Below, piece by piece: positions 1 to 10,915 of a stretch of 26,907 nt of DNA. Numbering within the stretch: the first letter of the stretch is position 1; every line of letters starts with the position of its first letter. This DNA is from Halomonas chromatireducens (lineage in GTDB: Bacteria; Pseudomonadota; Gammaproteobacteria; Pseudomonadales; Halomonadaceae). Made by a program: the position numbers and the translations under genes. The notes under the pieces are model-generated. The model worked only from the letters and a program-made list of their open reading frames with translations, searched no databases and was not told the origin of the DNA. The stretch is from positions 2,203,467 through 2,230,373 of the forward strand of contig NZ_CP014226.1 in assembly GCF_001545155.1 (NCBI RefSeq), read 5' to 3'.

Positions 1-310
1 TGACAGGTCGGTACCCAACCCACGAATACCAGAGAGATCCACCGTCGCTGATAGCCCCTCGCTCCCTGACCCGTAGGCATTGAGGACACCGCATGCACCA
101 GAGACAACCGAACCCTTGACAGGTCAATCCATACCAGGAGTATCTTCAGATTACGACTGGAGGCCGAAGGACTCCCGGCGGTGTTGCCGACGCCAACGCG
201 GCGGCCTCCACCAGGCGCCCGCTGAGTCTTATGCGTAATCAGGTGACTTCTTGACCATCGAAACACTTTAGTGTGGCTCAAGATTTGCCCGATGGCTGAC
301 TTTCTCGTCT
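1..310. other. Intergenic region, no gene recognised
   Basis: No convincing gene is visible. Plus-strand frames close within about 80 nt of the window edge. The minus strand is open over positions 1-123, so the tail of a gene lying mostly outside the window cannot be excluded. A 9-bp inverted repeat (158-166 with 202-210) encloses a GC-rich loop. The 9-mer tgacaggtc occurs at 1-9 and again at 117-125. No tRNA, rRNA or known riboswitch signature was recognised. Confidence 0.4.
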
Positions 311-344
311 CGACATCGCCCGACCTATTGGCCGGGCGATGTCG
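311..344 (-). terminator. Stem-loop downstream of ppc
   Basis: A perfect 12-bp GC-rich stem (311-322 with 333-344) with a 10-nt loop lies 22 nt past the ppc stop codon. The short T-run (345-347) follows it on the plus strand, while the minus side has none. It may therefore act in both directions or serve something to the left. Assignment to ppc rests on position. Confidence 0.55.
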
Positions 345-366
345 TTTCTGCCTTGCCGGCGGAAAC

Positions 367-3015
367 TCAGCGGGTATTGCGCAGACCCGCAGCGATCCCC
401 GCCATGGTCACCATCAAGGCGCGGGTGAGCTCACCGCTGATGGCGCCATCGGCATCGCGGTTTCGCTGCAGCAGCTCTGCCTGCAGGCCATGTAGGGGGT
501 CGATATAGGGGTTGCGCACGGCAATGGCCTGGCGAATCAGCGGCGTCTGCTCCAGCAACTCTTCCTGGTCGAGGATCGTCAGTAACACTTCGTTCAGGCG
601 GGTGAAGCGTTCCCGCAGGTCCTCGCCCAGCGCCTTCAGCGCCGGCTCATCCACCAGGCGCCTCTCGTAGTAGCTGGCGATAGCCACATCGGCCTTGGCC
701 AGCAGCATCTCGAGCATGTCCAGGTAGGTGCCAAAGAAGGGCCACTGGTCACGCATCTCGCGCAACGTCTCCAGGCCACCCTCTTCCTCGAGGCGGGTGC
801 AAAACGCTTCACCGCTCCCCAGCCATGCCGGTAGCATCAGGCGAATCTGGGTCCAGGCGAAGATCCAGGGGATTGCGCGCAGGGTTTCCACGCCCCCATC
901 CTGGCGTCGCTTGGTGGGACGCGAGCCTAGAGGCAGCCGGCCCAGCGCGCCTTCCGGCGTCACAGCTCGGAAATAGGGCACAAAGTCGGGGTTCTCACGC
1001 ACTACGCTGACATAGCCCCGGTGGGCGATAGCTGCCAACCTGTCCATCTCCTCGCGCCAGTGAGGCTCGGGGGACGGCGGCGGCAGCAGGGTGGCCTCGA
1101 GCACCGCACAAGCATAGATCTCCATGGAGCGCAGTGCGATGTCGGGCTGGCCGAACTTGAAGCGAATCATCTCGCCCTGCTCGGTAACGCGAAGACTGCC
1201 GTTCACCGAACCCGGCGGCTGGGAGAGGATGGCAGCATGCGCCGGACCACCGCCGCGGCCGACGGCACCGCCACGACCGTGGAAGAGCGTCAGCGAGACG
1301 CCGTGGGCGCGGCATACCTCGACCAGCCGCTCCTGCGCCCGATACTGGGCCCAGGCCGCCGCCAGCTGCCCGGCGTCCTTGGCCGAATCGGAGTAGCCGA
1401 TCATCACCTCTTGAGTCATACCGGCTAGCGCCCGGTAGCCTGGCAGCGCCAGCAGGCGGTCGATCACATCGCCGGCGCGGTTGAGATCATCGAGCGTCTC
1501 GAACAGAGGCGCGATGGGCAGCGACACCTGGCCCCCTACCTCCTTCATCAACAACGCCACGGTCAAGACATCCGAGGGCTGCGCCGCCATGGAAATGATG
1601 TAGGTACCCAGCGCTTCGGACTGCTCACTGGCGATGACGCGAAAGGTGTCGAGCACTTCTCGTGTCTCGGCCGAACACTCCCAGCGCCGCGGAATCAGGG
1701 GGCGGCGAGACTCCAGCTCCGCCAGCAGGAAAGCCTGACGCTGCTCTTCGCTCCAGTCGCGGTAGTGACCCAGCTCCAGAGCTCCGGTCAGCTCCTCCAT
1801 CACCAGAGCGTGGCGACTCGCCTCCTGACGAATGTCCAGCTTGGTCAGGGTGACGCCGAATATGGCGACACGGCGCAGCGTATCCAACAGCGCGCCGTTG
1901 GCGATGGTATCCAGGCCAACATCGCACAGCGAGCGATAACAGGTCAGCAGCGGCGCATAGAGCTGATCGCTGTTCTCGATGATGGGGCCTCCCTCGAAGC
2001 TGCGGCCATCGAGTTCCGCCTTGGCCCAGTCGCGGGTCGCCTCCACCCGTTGCACCAGTCGCTTGAGCAGTTCGCGATAGGGCTCGGCGACGCCGCCCAC
2101 TTCGGCGCGCAGCGCGCTGTTGGATTTCCACATGGAGAGCTCGGCCTTGAGCTGCTCCAGGTCCCGCAGGTAGAGGTCCGCCGCCATCCAGCGGCCCAGC
2201 AGCAATACCTCGCGGGTGACCCGAGAGGTGACGTTGGGGTTGCCATCGCGATCCCCGCCCATCCAGGAGGCAAAGACGATGGGGGCGGCATCCAGGGGCA
2301 GGCGCTCGCCGGCAGTCTCCAGCAGTAGGGTATCCAGGTCACGATGAAAGGCGGGCACCGCCTGCCACAGCGAGTTCTCGATGACGGCAAAGCCCCACTT
2401 GGCCTCGTCTACCGGCGTCGGCCGCTCATGGCGGATCTCGTCGGTGTGCCAGGCCTGGCTGATCAGCTCCTCGAGCCGTCCCCGGGCACGGCTCGCCCGC
2501 TCGGGATAGTCGCTGGAGGATTCGATGGTCGACAGGCACTCGTCGATGGCGTCGTATTTCTGAATCAGGGTGCGACGTATGACCTCGGTGGGGTGCGCGG
2601 TAAGCACCAGTTCGACGCGCATGTTGGCGAGGCTCTCCACCAGCTTGCGCGGGGCATGTCCGGCCTGCCTCGCCCGCGTCAGCAGCTCCCCCAGCATCGG
2701 TTGGCTGCCCGGTCGGTAGTCCTCCACCCGGCGGTAGCGGGCGCGATAGTGCTGCTCGGCGATATTGGCCAGGTTGAGGAACTGGTTGAAGGCCCGGGTC
2801 ACCGGCAGCAGGTCGCGGTCGGGCAGCTTGCGGAGGTACTCGATGAGTTCACGGCTGCTCTGGACATCGCCCTGCCGGCCGCTCTTGGCATAGCCACGGA
2901 TGGCCTCGATCCGATCGACGAAACCCTCGCCGAGATCGTCCGCGATGGTCCGGCCCAGGCTATCGCCCAGTATGCGTACGTTGTCACGCAGCGATTCGTG
3001 CAGATCGTCACTCAT
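367..3015 (-). CDS. ppc: Phosphoenolpyruvate carboxylase
   Basis: Cytosolic anaplerotic enzyme that carboxylates phosphoenolpyruvate with bicarbonate to oxaloacetate, refilling the TCA cycle. The product is 882 residues, the usual length for bacterial Ppc. Visible signatures are VLTAHPTEV with catalytic His141 (E. coli His138), the glycine-rich loop FHGRGGAVGRGGGP, QGEMIRFKFG, and the family C-terminus ending GLRNTR. The ATG start overlaps the stop of the mazG remnant by 4 nt (3012-3015), so the two genes were co-transcribed. Because the DNA beyond mazG appears to be deleted, the original promoter of this pair may be lost. Transcription could then come from pdxJ-operon read-through or a promoter created at the junction; that part is inference. 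The coding frame is intact and identification is secure. Confidence 0.97.
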   Translation of the reverse strand: MSDDLHESLRDNVRILGDSLGRTIADDLGEGFVDRIEAIRGYAKSGRQGDVQSSRELIEYLRKLPDRDLLPVTRAFNQFLNLANIAEQHYRARYRRVEDYRPGSQPMLGELLTRARQAGHAPRKLVESLANMRVELVLTAHPTEVIRRTLIQKYDAIDECLSTIESSSDYPERASRARGRLEELISQAWHTDEIRHERPTPVDEAKWGFAVIENSLWQAVPAFHRDLDTLLLETAGERLPLDAAPIVFASWMGGDRDGNPNVTSRVTREVLLLGRWMAADLYLRDLEQLKAELSMWKSNSALRAEVGGVAEPYRELLKRLVQRVEATRDWAKAELDGRSFEGGPIIENSDQLYAPLLTCYRSLCDVGLDTIANGALLDTLRRVAIFGVTLTKLDIRQEASRHALVMEELTGALELGHYRDWSEEQRQAFLLAELESRRPLIPRRWECSAETREVLDTFRVIASEQSEALGTYIISMAAQPSDVLTVALLMKEVGGQVSLPIAPLFETLDDLNRAGDVIDRLLALPGYRALAGMTQEVMIGYSDSAKDAGQLAAAWAQYRAQERLVEVCRAHGVSLTLFHGRGGAVGRGGGPAHAAILSQPPGSVNGSLRVTEQGEMIRFKFGQPDIALRSMEIYACAVLEATLLPPPSPEPHWREEMDRLAAIAHRGYVSVVRENPDFVPYFRAVTPEGALGRLPLGSRPTKRRQDGGVETLRAIPWIFAWTQIRLMLPAWLGSGEAFCTRLEEEGGLETLREMRDQWPFFGTYLDMLEMLLAKADVAIASYYERRLVDEPALKALGEDLRERFTRLNEVLLTILDQEELLEQTPLIRQAIAVRNPYIDPLHGLQAELLQRNRDADGAISGELTRALMVTMAGIAAGLRNTR

Positions 3016-3540
3016 GGCCGGTCTCCTGAAGACAGTTCGGAAATGGGGGTGTCGTGCAGTTTGGCCTCCTGCCAGTAGTGCTCCATGGTGGCCAGGTCGA
3101 CATCTCGCGTGGTCAAGCCCCGTGCGTTCAGCGCCGCTTCCACGTAGCGGAAGCGGCGCTCGAACTTGGCATTGGTCTCACGCAGGCAGCGCTCGGGGTC
3201 TGCCTTGAGGGTGCGCGCCAGGTTGGACACCGCGAACAGCAGGTCGCCCACCTCCTCGGCCGCATGGACGGTGTCATTCTCGGCCAGCGCCTCCTCGACT
3301 TCCTCGAGCTCCTCGCGGATCTTGGCGATCACACCACGGGCGTCGGGCCAGTCGAAACCCACCCGGGCGGCGCGCTTGGAGAGCTTGACGGCCCGTGACA
3401 GCGCCGGCAGGGTTCGCGGCACGTCATCTAATACCGAATTCGCCGAACCGTCGGAGGCACGCTGGTCGCGCTCTTCGGCCTTGAGGCTTTCCCAGCGGCT
3501 GTTGACTAAATGCGTCTCAACCTGCTCGGCGCTGAGGCGC
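3012..3540 (-). pseudogene. mazG: mazG, 5'-truncated (C-terminal NTP pyrophosphohydrolase domain remains)
   Basis: MazG hydrolyses nucleoside triphosphates to monophosphates and pyrophosphate, and in E. coli it tempers ppGpp and cell-death responses. Only the second half of the usual ~260-residue protein is present. From a possible GTG at 3422 there is a 136-codon frame with RAARVGFDW, the metal-binding REELEEVEEA and AEEVGD helices, and a normal C-terminus. Upstream of that GTG the same frame still reads as MazG (SRWESLKAEER, then VLDDVPRTLPALSRA) to about 3510-3540. It then ends at an in-frame stop (3546-3548) inside sequence matching the opposite-strand sensor kinase gene. The N-terminal domain is missing. 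The retained domain is the catalytically active one in E. coli MazG, so residual activity is possible if it is translated. It overlaps ppc by 4 nt. Confidence 0.8.
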
Positions 3541-4782
3541 CGCCTCTACGAGGCACGCAAGGAGCTGTGTCGTTCGCTCAACCTGCGCGCGATACTCGCC
3601 GGCGGACGTATTCCCAATTACCACGAGCCACACGCCCCTACCCGCCATGCGCTCAGCCATCTTCTAACCCGCTGGGGAGCACAGGTTGTCGAAGTGCCCC
3701 AACCCTCGGTTCAATCGCCGGCACCCGCACTGATGGTGGCCGGACTCCCCACCCTACTGACTGATAAAGTGCTGGAGGAGTGGCAAACCTGGCTGGACAA
3801 CTGCCCCTGTCCGGTTCTGCTGCTGGTGAATGCCACGCCATTGGAACTACCAAAGCTCACCCTTCCCGCCGGTGGCGAGCTGTTGTGCAAGCCCATCTCT
3901 CGCCAGGCGCTGGCCGAAGGCCTGCGACGCTGTGGTTCGCTGCGTGGTGAGGTAGTTGTGGCACCTAACCTGAATCGACTTATGGTAGTGGACGATAATG
4001 CCAGCAACCGGCGTCTGCTGAAGGATATGCTGCAACGGCCGGGGCTTTGGATCGAGGAGGCGGGTAGCGGTGAAGAGGCACTGGCCCTAGCCGAAAGCGA
4101 GCCTTTCGACCTGATTCTGATGGATATTCGCATGCCGGGTATGGATGGAGTAGAGACCACCCGAGCACTACGCCGGCTGGGCGGCTCCTGGACACACTGT
4201 CCGGTGGTTGCCGTTACCGCCCACGCCCTGGAGGATGACCGGCAGCAGTTGCTGAACAGCGGCCTTCAGGAAGTCTTGATCAAGCCGGTGGATAGCCATG
4301 CCCTTGAAGTCCTTCTGCAACGACACTTGCGCATTACAGCGCCGTTCAGGCAAGTAGAGCCGGAGAAAGCGGAGCGGGAAGAGCAGAGCGAGGAGCTGGC
4401 TGTAGTTGACCTGGCCCTTGGCACTCGCCTGGCCAATGGTAGTGAATCCCTTGCCCTCGAGCTGCTGCAGGAGCTCGCCGTTTCACTTCCAGCCAGTGCC
4501 AGGGAGCTGCAGGCGGCCCTGTCAACAGAAGATCCTGAGGCCCTGCTGGATACGGTACATGCATTGAACGGCGCCTGCCGCTACTGCGGGGCGCCGGAGT
4601 TGGCGTTGGTGGCGGAGACCCTGGAAACCCGGCTGCGCTCGAAGGGCATGACCGATGTCGAGCCGTTGATCGACGATCTCTTCCGGGCGATGGACCGGCT
4701 GCGGGCCTGGCATGCCCAACAGCAGAACCAGCCTTCCCGTACGGCCAATGCCAGCGAGGCTTTCTCGTCAAAGGACAAATAA
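3541..4782 (+). pseudogene. barA: BarA/GacS-type hybrid sensor histidine kinase, 5'-truncated
   Basis: This is the C-terminal ~413 codons of a tripartite sensor kinase of the BarA/GacS family, which drives CsrB/RsmZ-type small RNAs through UvrY/GacA. In order there is a degenerate receiver-like domain (from LAGGRIPNYHEPH), then a true receiver domain. That domain has acidic DD in MVVDDNASN, phospho-acceptor Asp in LILMDIRMPGMDG and Lys in LIKPV. A histidine phosphotransfer domain follows, with the motif VHALNGACRYCG typical of BarA/GacS. The periplasmic sensor, HAMP, HisKA and ATPase domains (about 500 residues) are absent. Internal ATGs at 3733 and 3982 lack a convincing ribosome binding site. 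The 5' break coincides with the broken 5' end of mazG. It converges on pdxJ with a 37-nt gap. Confidence 0.82.
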
Positions 4783-4819
4783 AGCCAAGGACGCGTCAAA
4801 CGAGGTTACGCCCGGATGA

Positions 4820-5620
4820 TCAGCCGGTTTCATCGCCCTCCCCATGATCGTGGTGATCGTGCTCTTCCAGCGAAGCGAGGAAACCCGCCTCCTGGCCGGC
4901 GATGATCAGGCGCTTCATGTCGGCCACGGCTTCCTTCAGACCCACGAAGAGGGCTCGCGCAATAACGGCATGGCCGATATTGAGCTCATGCAGGCCGGGA
5001 ATCGCGGCAATGGGCTCGACATTGTGGTAGTTCAGCCCGTGACCGGCATTGACCGTAAGCCCAAGCTCCAGGGCCATTTCCACCGCCGCCGCCAGCCGGA
5101 CATGTTCACGGCGAGCCGCGTCACCGGCCAGCTCGGCATAGGCCCCCGTATGCAGTTCGATGACCGGCGCCCCCGCCTTCACCGCGGCCTCGATCTGGCT
5201 GGGCTCGGGATCGATGAACAGCGAGACCTCGCAACCTGCCGCCGCCAGCCGTCGGCAGGCCGTGGAGATAGCCGGAAGCGCGCCGACCACGTCGAGTCCA
5301 CCCTCCGTGGTCAGCTCTTCGCGCTTCTCCGGCACCAGGCACACATGGGCGGGTCGGATCTCTTCGGCCAGGGCGAGCATCTCCTCGGTGACCGCCATCT
5401 CCAGATTCATGCGCGTGTTAAGGACCTCGGCCAGCAGGCGCACATCGCGAGGCTGAATATGCCGCCGATCCTCGCGCAGATGCACGGTGATGCCGTCGGC
5501 ACCGGCTTCCTCGGCCAGCAGCGCCGCCTGAACCGGATCGGGATAGCGGGTGCCCCGTGCCTGACGCAGGGTAGCGATATGATCGATATTGACGCCGAGC
5601 AGGATCCGCGGGGGATGCAT
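4820..5620 (-). CDS. pdxJ: Pyridoxine 5'-phosphate synthase
   Basis: Condenses 1-deoxyxylulose 5-phosphate with 3-amino-2-oxopropyl phosphate to form pyridoxine 5'-phosphate, in the DXP-dependent vitamin B6 pathway. The 266-residue TIM-barrel protein shows [17 protein letters not shown] near the N-terminus, HLREDRRHI (about 47-55), NLEMA (72-76) and [10 protein letters not shown]. These are the phosphate- and active-site segments of PdxJ. The last ~15 residues form an unusual acidic, His-rich tail ([15 protein letters not shown]) beyond the barrel. It is the last gene of the lepA-to-pdxJ strand run, 30 nt downstream of recO, the recO-pdxJ order common in gammaproteobacteria. The ATG start sits just before the conserved core. 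Confidence 0.97.
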   Translation of the reverse strand: MHPPRILLGVNIDHIATLRQARGTRYPDPVQAALLAEEAGADGITVHLREDRRHIQPRDVRLLAEVLNTRMNLEMAVTEEMLALAEEIRPAHVCLVPEKREELTTEGGLDVVGALPAISTACRRLAAAGCEVSLFIDPEPSQIEAAVKAGAPVIELHTGAYAELAGDAARREHVRLAAAVEMALELGLTVNAGHGLNYHNVEPIAAIPGLHELNIGHAVIARALFVGLKEAVADMKRLIIAGQEAGFLASLEEHDHHDHGEGDETG

Positions 5621-5650
5621 GGTCTCTCTCCTAAGCCGATAAAAACGGGA

Positions 5651-6361
5651 TCAGTGTGGGCCGGCACGGCGCCGCTGGGCAAGCTGGCGCATCAACTCGC
5701 GTGAGCGCAGTGGCCGAGTTCCCAGCAGGGGCGCCAGTGCCGCCCGGGTAATCGCCTTGGCGGGACCGGCAAGGCCGGGCTTGGTCCAGTCGCCGCCGGC
5801 AAGCAGCCGAAGGGTACGACCATCGATCCCGGGTTCGCCGGGGACAAAGGCACGCGTTGTGAGATCGAAACGGTAGTGACAGTGAAGATCGAGTTCGCGC
5901 CCATCAGGTTCGGTGAAACGCGGCGCCGCATCCAGAGCGTCTAGCAGCGCCATTTCCAGCCGGCGCAGCGACCCGGCACGCCCCTCGGGTCGAGGCAGAG
6001 CCTCAAGCAGCGAACCATAGAAAGCGAATACCTCGCCTACCGGAAGTTCCACCGGTAGGGTCCGAGTCAGCAGCTCGTTGGCATAGAGCCCGCAGAGCAA
6101 GCCCTCGCCTACCAATAGGGCTGCGGAGCCACGGCTTTCCATCAACCTCATCCGCTTGAGTTCGCCCTCTCCCACCCAGGTCACGTGCAGCGCGGCGAAG
6201 GGTTGAAGTCGTCCACGCGAACGCGACCCCGGGCGCTGCACCCCCTGGGCCACCGCCCGCACGCGGCCGTGCTCCAGGGTCAGCAGTTCGACCAGGGCGC
6301 TGGTTTCGCGATAAGGGCGCTTGTGAAGCAGGAAGGCCGGCTGCGGCTGCATGTCAATCAC
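5651..6361 (-). CDS. recO: DNA repair protein RecO
   Basis: RecO anneals complementary strands and, with RecR, loads RecA onto SSB-coated single-stranded DNA in gap repair. The 236-residue length matches the family (E. coli 242). The N-terminal OB-fold begins PAFLLHKRPYRETSALVELLT, followed by the helical segment GLLCGLYANELLTRTLP and a C-terminal domain. Two starts are possible: GTG at 6361, or ATG at 6352 three codons later. Neither has a strong ribosome binding site; the ATG would give 233 residues. The gene lies 44 nt after era and 30 nt before pdxJ, all on one strand, consistent with a single operon. Confidence 0.94.
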   Translation of the reverse strand: MIDMQPQPAFLLHKRPYRETSALVELLTLEHGRVRAVAQGVQRPGSRSRGRLQPFAALHVTWVGEGELKRMRLMESRGSAALLVGEGLLCGLYANELLTRTLPVELPVGEVFAFYGSLLEALPRPEGRAGSLRRLEMALLDALDAAPRFTEPDGRELDLHCHYRFDLTTRAFVPGEPGIDGRTLRLLAGGDWTKPGLAGPAKAITRAALAPLLGTRPLRSRELMRQLAQRRRAGPH

Positions 6362-6405
6362 CCGGCGGCTACACCGGCCTCATCGTGCATAACCATGGAT
6401 CGCCA

Positions 6406-7305
6406 TCAGTCGAGGTTGTAGCCAAGGCTCTTCAAGGCACGCTCATCATCGGACCAGCCTCGCTTCACCTTGACCCAGAGATTGAGCATTACCTTGGCAT
6501 CCAGGGCACGCTCCATGTCCAGGCGCGCCTCGCGACCGATGCTCTTGATGCGCTCACCGTTCTCGCCGATCAGGATCTTCTTCTGGCCCGAGCGCTCCAC
6601 CAGGATCAGGGCGCTGATATGCACCACGCGCCCTTCGTCGCGAAACTCCTCGATCTCCACCGTGACCTGGTAGGGCAGTTCGTCGCCCAGCTGGCGCATG
6701 ATCTTTTCCCGCACCAGTTCGGCAGCCAGGAAGCGCTGGCTCTTGTTGGTAACCTGGTCCTCAGGGAAGTGGTGAACGCCTTCGGAAAGGTGCTTGGCCA
6801 CCTCGGCCTCGAGCTCCGGCACGTTGGTGCCGTGCTTGGCCGAGATGGGAATGATAGCGGCGAAGTCGCGCCGCGCCCCCACCTCGCCCAGCCATGGCAG
6901 CAGCGTGCTCTTGTCCTCGAGCCGGTCGACCTTGTTGACGGCCAGGATGACCGGCGCCTGAACGTGCTCGAGCCGCTGAAGCACGACCTGATCCTCGTCG
7001 CTCCAGCGGGTGCGGTCGATGATGAAGACCACACAGTCCACGTCACGCAGGGCCTGGGTCGCCGCCTGGTTCATGAAGCGATTGATCGCCTTGTTGCGAT
7101 CCTTCGCCATGATGTGGATGCCGGGAGTATCGACGTAGATGAACTGCGCCTCACCTTCGGTCTTGATGCCCATGACCTGGTGGCGTGTGGTCTGTGGACG
7201 CCGCGAAGTGATCGAGATCTTCTGGCCGAGAATTCGGTTCATCAAGGTGGACTTGCCCACATTGGGGCGCCCCACGATGGCGACAAACCCGCACGTTTGG
7301 CTCAT
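6406..7305 (-). CDS. era: GTPase Era
   Basis: Essential GTPase that binds the 3' end of 16S rRNA and acts in 30S subunit assembly. The 299-residue product (E. coli 301) has the G1 loop GRPNVGKST (12-20), G3 DTPG (59-62), G4 NKVD (124-127), and a C-terminal KH RNA-binding domain with [14 protein letters not shown]. The protein ends LGYNLD. The ATG overlaps the rnc stop by 4 nt, implying translational coupling. RNase III and Era are encoded together in many bacteria and both handle rRNA. Confidence 0.97.
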   Translation of the reverse strand: MSQTCGFVAIVGRPNVGKSTLMNRILGQKISITSRRPQTTRHQVMGIKTEGEAQFIYVDTPGIHIMAKDRNKAINRFMNQAATQALRDVDCVVFIIDRTRWSDEDQVVLQRLEHVQAPVILAVNKVDRLEDKSTLLPWLGEVGARRDFAAIIPISAKHGTNVPELEAEVAKHLSEGVHHFPEDQVTNKSQRFLAAELVREKIMRQLGDELPYQVTVEIEEFRDEGRVVHISALILVERSGQKKILIGENGERIKSIGREARLDMERALDAKVMLNLWVKVKRGWSDDERALKSLGYNLD

Positions 7306-7994
7306 TTACCACGCCCTCCCAGGGTCTCGATCTGAGACAACGCCATCTCCGCCGCCTGCTGTTCAGCATGACGCCGGCTGGCTCCAATTCCCAGGGTGTG
7401 TTCGTTTAGCAGTTCGATATGACACTCCACGGTAAAAGTCTGGTCATGCGCCTCCCCTTCCACCGATACCACTTCATAGCGAGGCAAGGGTACCTGGCGC
7501 GACTGCAGAAACTCCTGGAGCCGTGTCTTGGGGTCCTTCTGGGTGTCCTGCAGGTCGATGGCCTCCAGGCGTTCGGCGTACCAGGCCAGCACCCGGGTCC
7601 GTGCCACATCCATTCCGGCATCCAGGTAGATGGCGCCAAGCACGGCCTCGACGGCATCGGCGAGGATGGAGTCACGGCGATGACCGCCGCTCTTCATTTC
7701 ACCGGAGCCGAGTCGCAGGCACTCGCCGAAGGACATCTCCCGGGCCAGTTCAGCCAGCGTCTGACCACGTACCAGCCTGGCACGCAGCCGTGATAGCTGG
7801 CCTTCCCGCGCTTGGGGAAAACGCTGGTAGAGCGCTTCGGCGATCACGAAATTGACGATGGAGTCACCGAGAAACTCGAGTCGTTCGTTATTCTGGCCGC
7901 CGAAGCTGCGATGAGTCATGGCCAGCTCCAACAGGGCGTCATCCCTGAAGGTGTGACCGATGCGTCGGCTGAAGGCGTTGAGGGAGTTGCTCAC
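7302..7994 (-). CDS. rnc: Ribonuclease III
   Basis: Double-stranded RNA endonuclease that processes rRNA precursors and structured mRNAs. The 230-residue protein has the signature [12 protein letters not shown] with Glu40 and Asp44, and the second catalytic pair Asp113/Glu116 in [19 protein letters not shown]-terminal double-stranded-RNA-binding domain follows ([11 protein letters not shown], then [18 protein letters not shown]). The start is GTG at 7994, preceded by AGGAG at good spacing. The upstream gap to lepB is 75 nt, and the gene overlaps era by 4 nt. Confidence 0.97.
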   Translation of the reverse strand: MSNSLNAFSRRIGHTFRDDALLELAMTHRSFGGQNNERLEFLGDSIVNFVIAEALYQRFPQAREGQLSRLRARLVRGQTLAELAREMSFGECLRLGSGEMKSGGHRRDSILADAVEAVLGAIYLDAGMDVARTRVLAWYAERLEAIDLQDTQKDPKTRLQEFLQSRQVPLPRYEVVSVEGEAHDQTFTVECHIELLNEHTLGIGASRRHAEQQAAEMALSQIETLGGRGK

Positions 7995-8069
7995 GAAGCT
8001 CCTGCTATCTACGAAAAAACGGACTGCCTAGCGGCAAGAATAAGCAACATCGCCGAGAGACCCCGAAGG

Positions 8070-8873
8070 TCAATGAATACGGCGAACGCTGGAGAAACTG
8101 GGCAGACCACCATCCCACTGCATCCAGACAGCAAAGGCACGCCCGACGATGTTCTCTTCGGGTACGAAACCCCAGTAACGGCTGTCGTTGGAGTGGTCGC
8201 GGTTGTCACCCATGGTGAAGTAGTGCCCGTCCGGCACCACCAGTTCACGCACGCGCGGCCCCGGATCACGAGGATTATTGTAGATCCGGTGGCTGATTTC
8301 GCCCAATTGCTCCTCTAGCAGCCACTCTTGCGGTGCTTCGGCCGGCCCCTCTTCGATCAGGCGCTTGGGTACCGGCTCGCCGTTGACGTAGAGCTGCTTG
8401 TCCTCATAACGCACGGTATCGCCCGGCAGCCCCACCACACGCTTGATGAAGTTCACCGAAGGCTCGTTGGGGAAGCGAAAGACCATGACGTCACCGCGCT
8501 GGGGGTCGTTCATTTCGACGAAGCGGGTATGGGTCACCGGCAGGCGCAGGCCATAGGCGTACTTGTTCACCAGGATGAAGTCACCGACCTCCAGGGTGGG
8601 GCGCATGGAGCCGGATGGAATCTGGAAGGGTTCCACCAGGAAGCTGCGCAGCAGCAACACTACCAGAAGGACCGGGAAGAAGGAGCGCGCGTAATCGACC
8701 GGCCAGGGCTCCTTGAGCACCTTGGCCCGGGTCTCTTCATCAAGCCCTTCGGTCGTTTCGGCTTCGGCAGTGGCCAGGCTCCGCCGTCGGGCCGGGCGCA
8801 GCAAGATCAGATCGAGCAGCCATATCAGACCAGTGACTGCCACAGCAATCACCAGCAGAAGTGAGAAATCCAT
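8070..8873 (-). CDS. lepB: Signal peptidase I
   Basis: Inner-membrane endopeptidase that removes signal peptides from exported proteins. The 267-residue protein has two N-terminal membrane segments (about 3-25 and 65-80). The Ser/Lys dyad lies in PSGSMRPTL (Ser89) and FIKRVVGLPGD (Lys144). Box E is MGDNRDHSNDSRYWG. The numbering is within one residue of E. coli LepB (Ser90, Lys145). It starts 14 nt after the lepA stop codon, the conserved lepA-lepB pairing. Confidence 0.97.
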   Translation of the reverse strand: MDFSLLLVIAVAVTGLIWLLDLILLRPARRRSLATAEAETTEGLDEETRAKVLKEPWPVDYARSFFPVLLVVLLLRSFLVEPFQIPSGSMRPTLEVGDFILVNKYAYGLRLPVTHTRFVEMNDPQRGDVMVFRFPNEPSVNFIKRVVGLPGDTVRYEDKQLYVNGEPVPKRLIEEGPAEAPQEWLLEEQLGEISHRIYNNPRDPGPRVRELVVPDGHYFTMGDNRDHSNDSRYWGFVPEENIVGRAFAVWMQWDGGLPSFSSVRRIH

Positions 8874-8887
8874 AGTATCGTCGGTCC

Positions 8888-10705
<1,818 letters not shown>

Positions 10706-10790
10706 CTAGCCCAGTCCGGTTTTCGTCACGTGCGCGGAGGTGGCCGGTTCGCCCGCGACCCGCTCACGTCAAATGAATGCAATGGCGAGT

Positions 10791-10819
10791 ATTGTACCGG
10801 CATGGCGGGGGGTTGGACA
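10791..10819 (-). promoter_or_regulatory. Candidate promoter for lepA operon
   Basis: On the minus strand a -35-like TGTCCA (10814-10819) and a -10-like TACAAT (10791-10796, 5 of 6 to consensus) are separated by 17 nt. They lie 86 nt upstream of the lepA ATG. The -10 is good and the -35 weak. This is sequence resemblance only. Confidence 0.35.
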
Positions 10820-10850
10820 GCGCAGCCGTGGGCTACTGCCCGGAATGAAG

Positions 10851-10878
10851 GCGCCCCTCACCGGGAGATGAGGGGCGC
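10851..10878 (-). terminator. Terminator after mucD
   Basis: A perfect 10-bp stem (gcgcccctca with tgaggggcgc) and 8-nt loop begin 37 nt past the mucD stop codon. The T-run on the minus strand is poor. It separates the sigma-E cassette from lepA. Confidence 0.65.
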
Positions 10879-10915
10879 TTCGAGGGGAACGGCGAAAACG
10901 AAATCGCGTCGCGAG

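Noticed and set aside
158..210. Possible integron attC site or tRNA in the inverted repeat left of ppc
   Set aside because: No paired core sites (GTTRRRY/RYYYAAC) in the right arrangement and no T-loop or anticodon structure.
3166..3507. Upstream extension of the barA frame giving a 538-codon plus-strand ORF
   Set aside because: The first ~115 codons are antisense to the MazG coding sequence; only sequence after about 3540 resembles BarA/GacS.
7995..8069. Remnant of a DUF4845 gene, which lies between lepB and rnc in Pseudomonas
   Set aside because: The gap is only 75 nt and holds no recognisable DUF4845 sequence; a past loss cannot be shown from this window.
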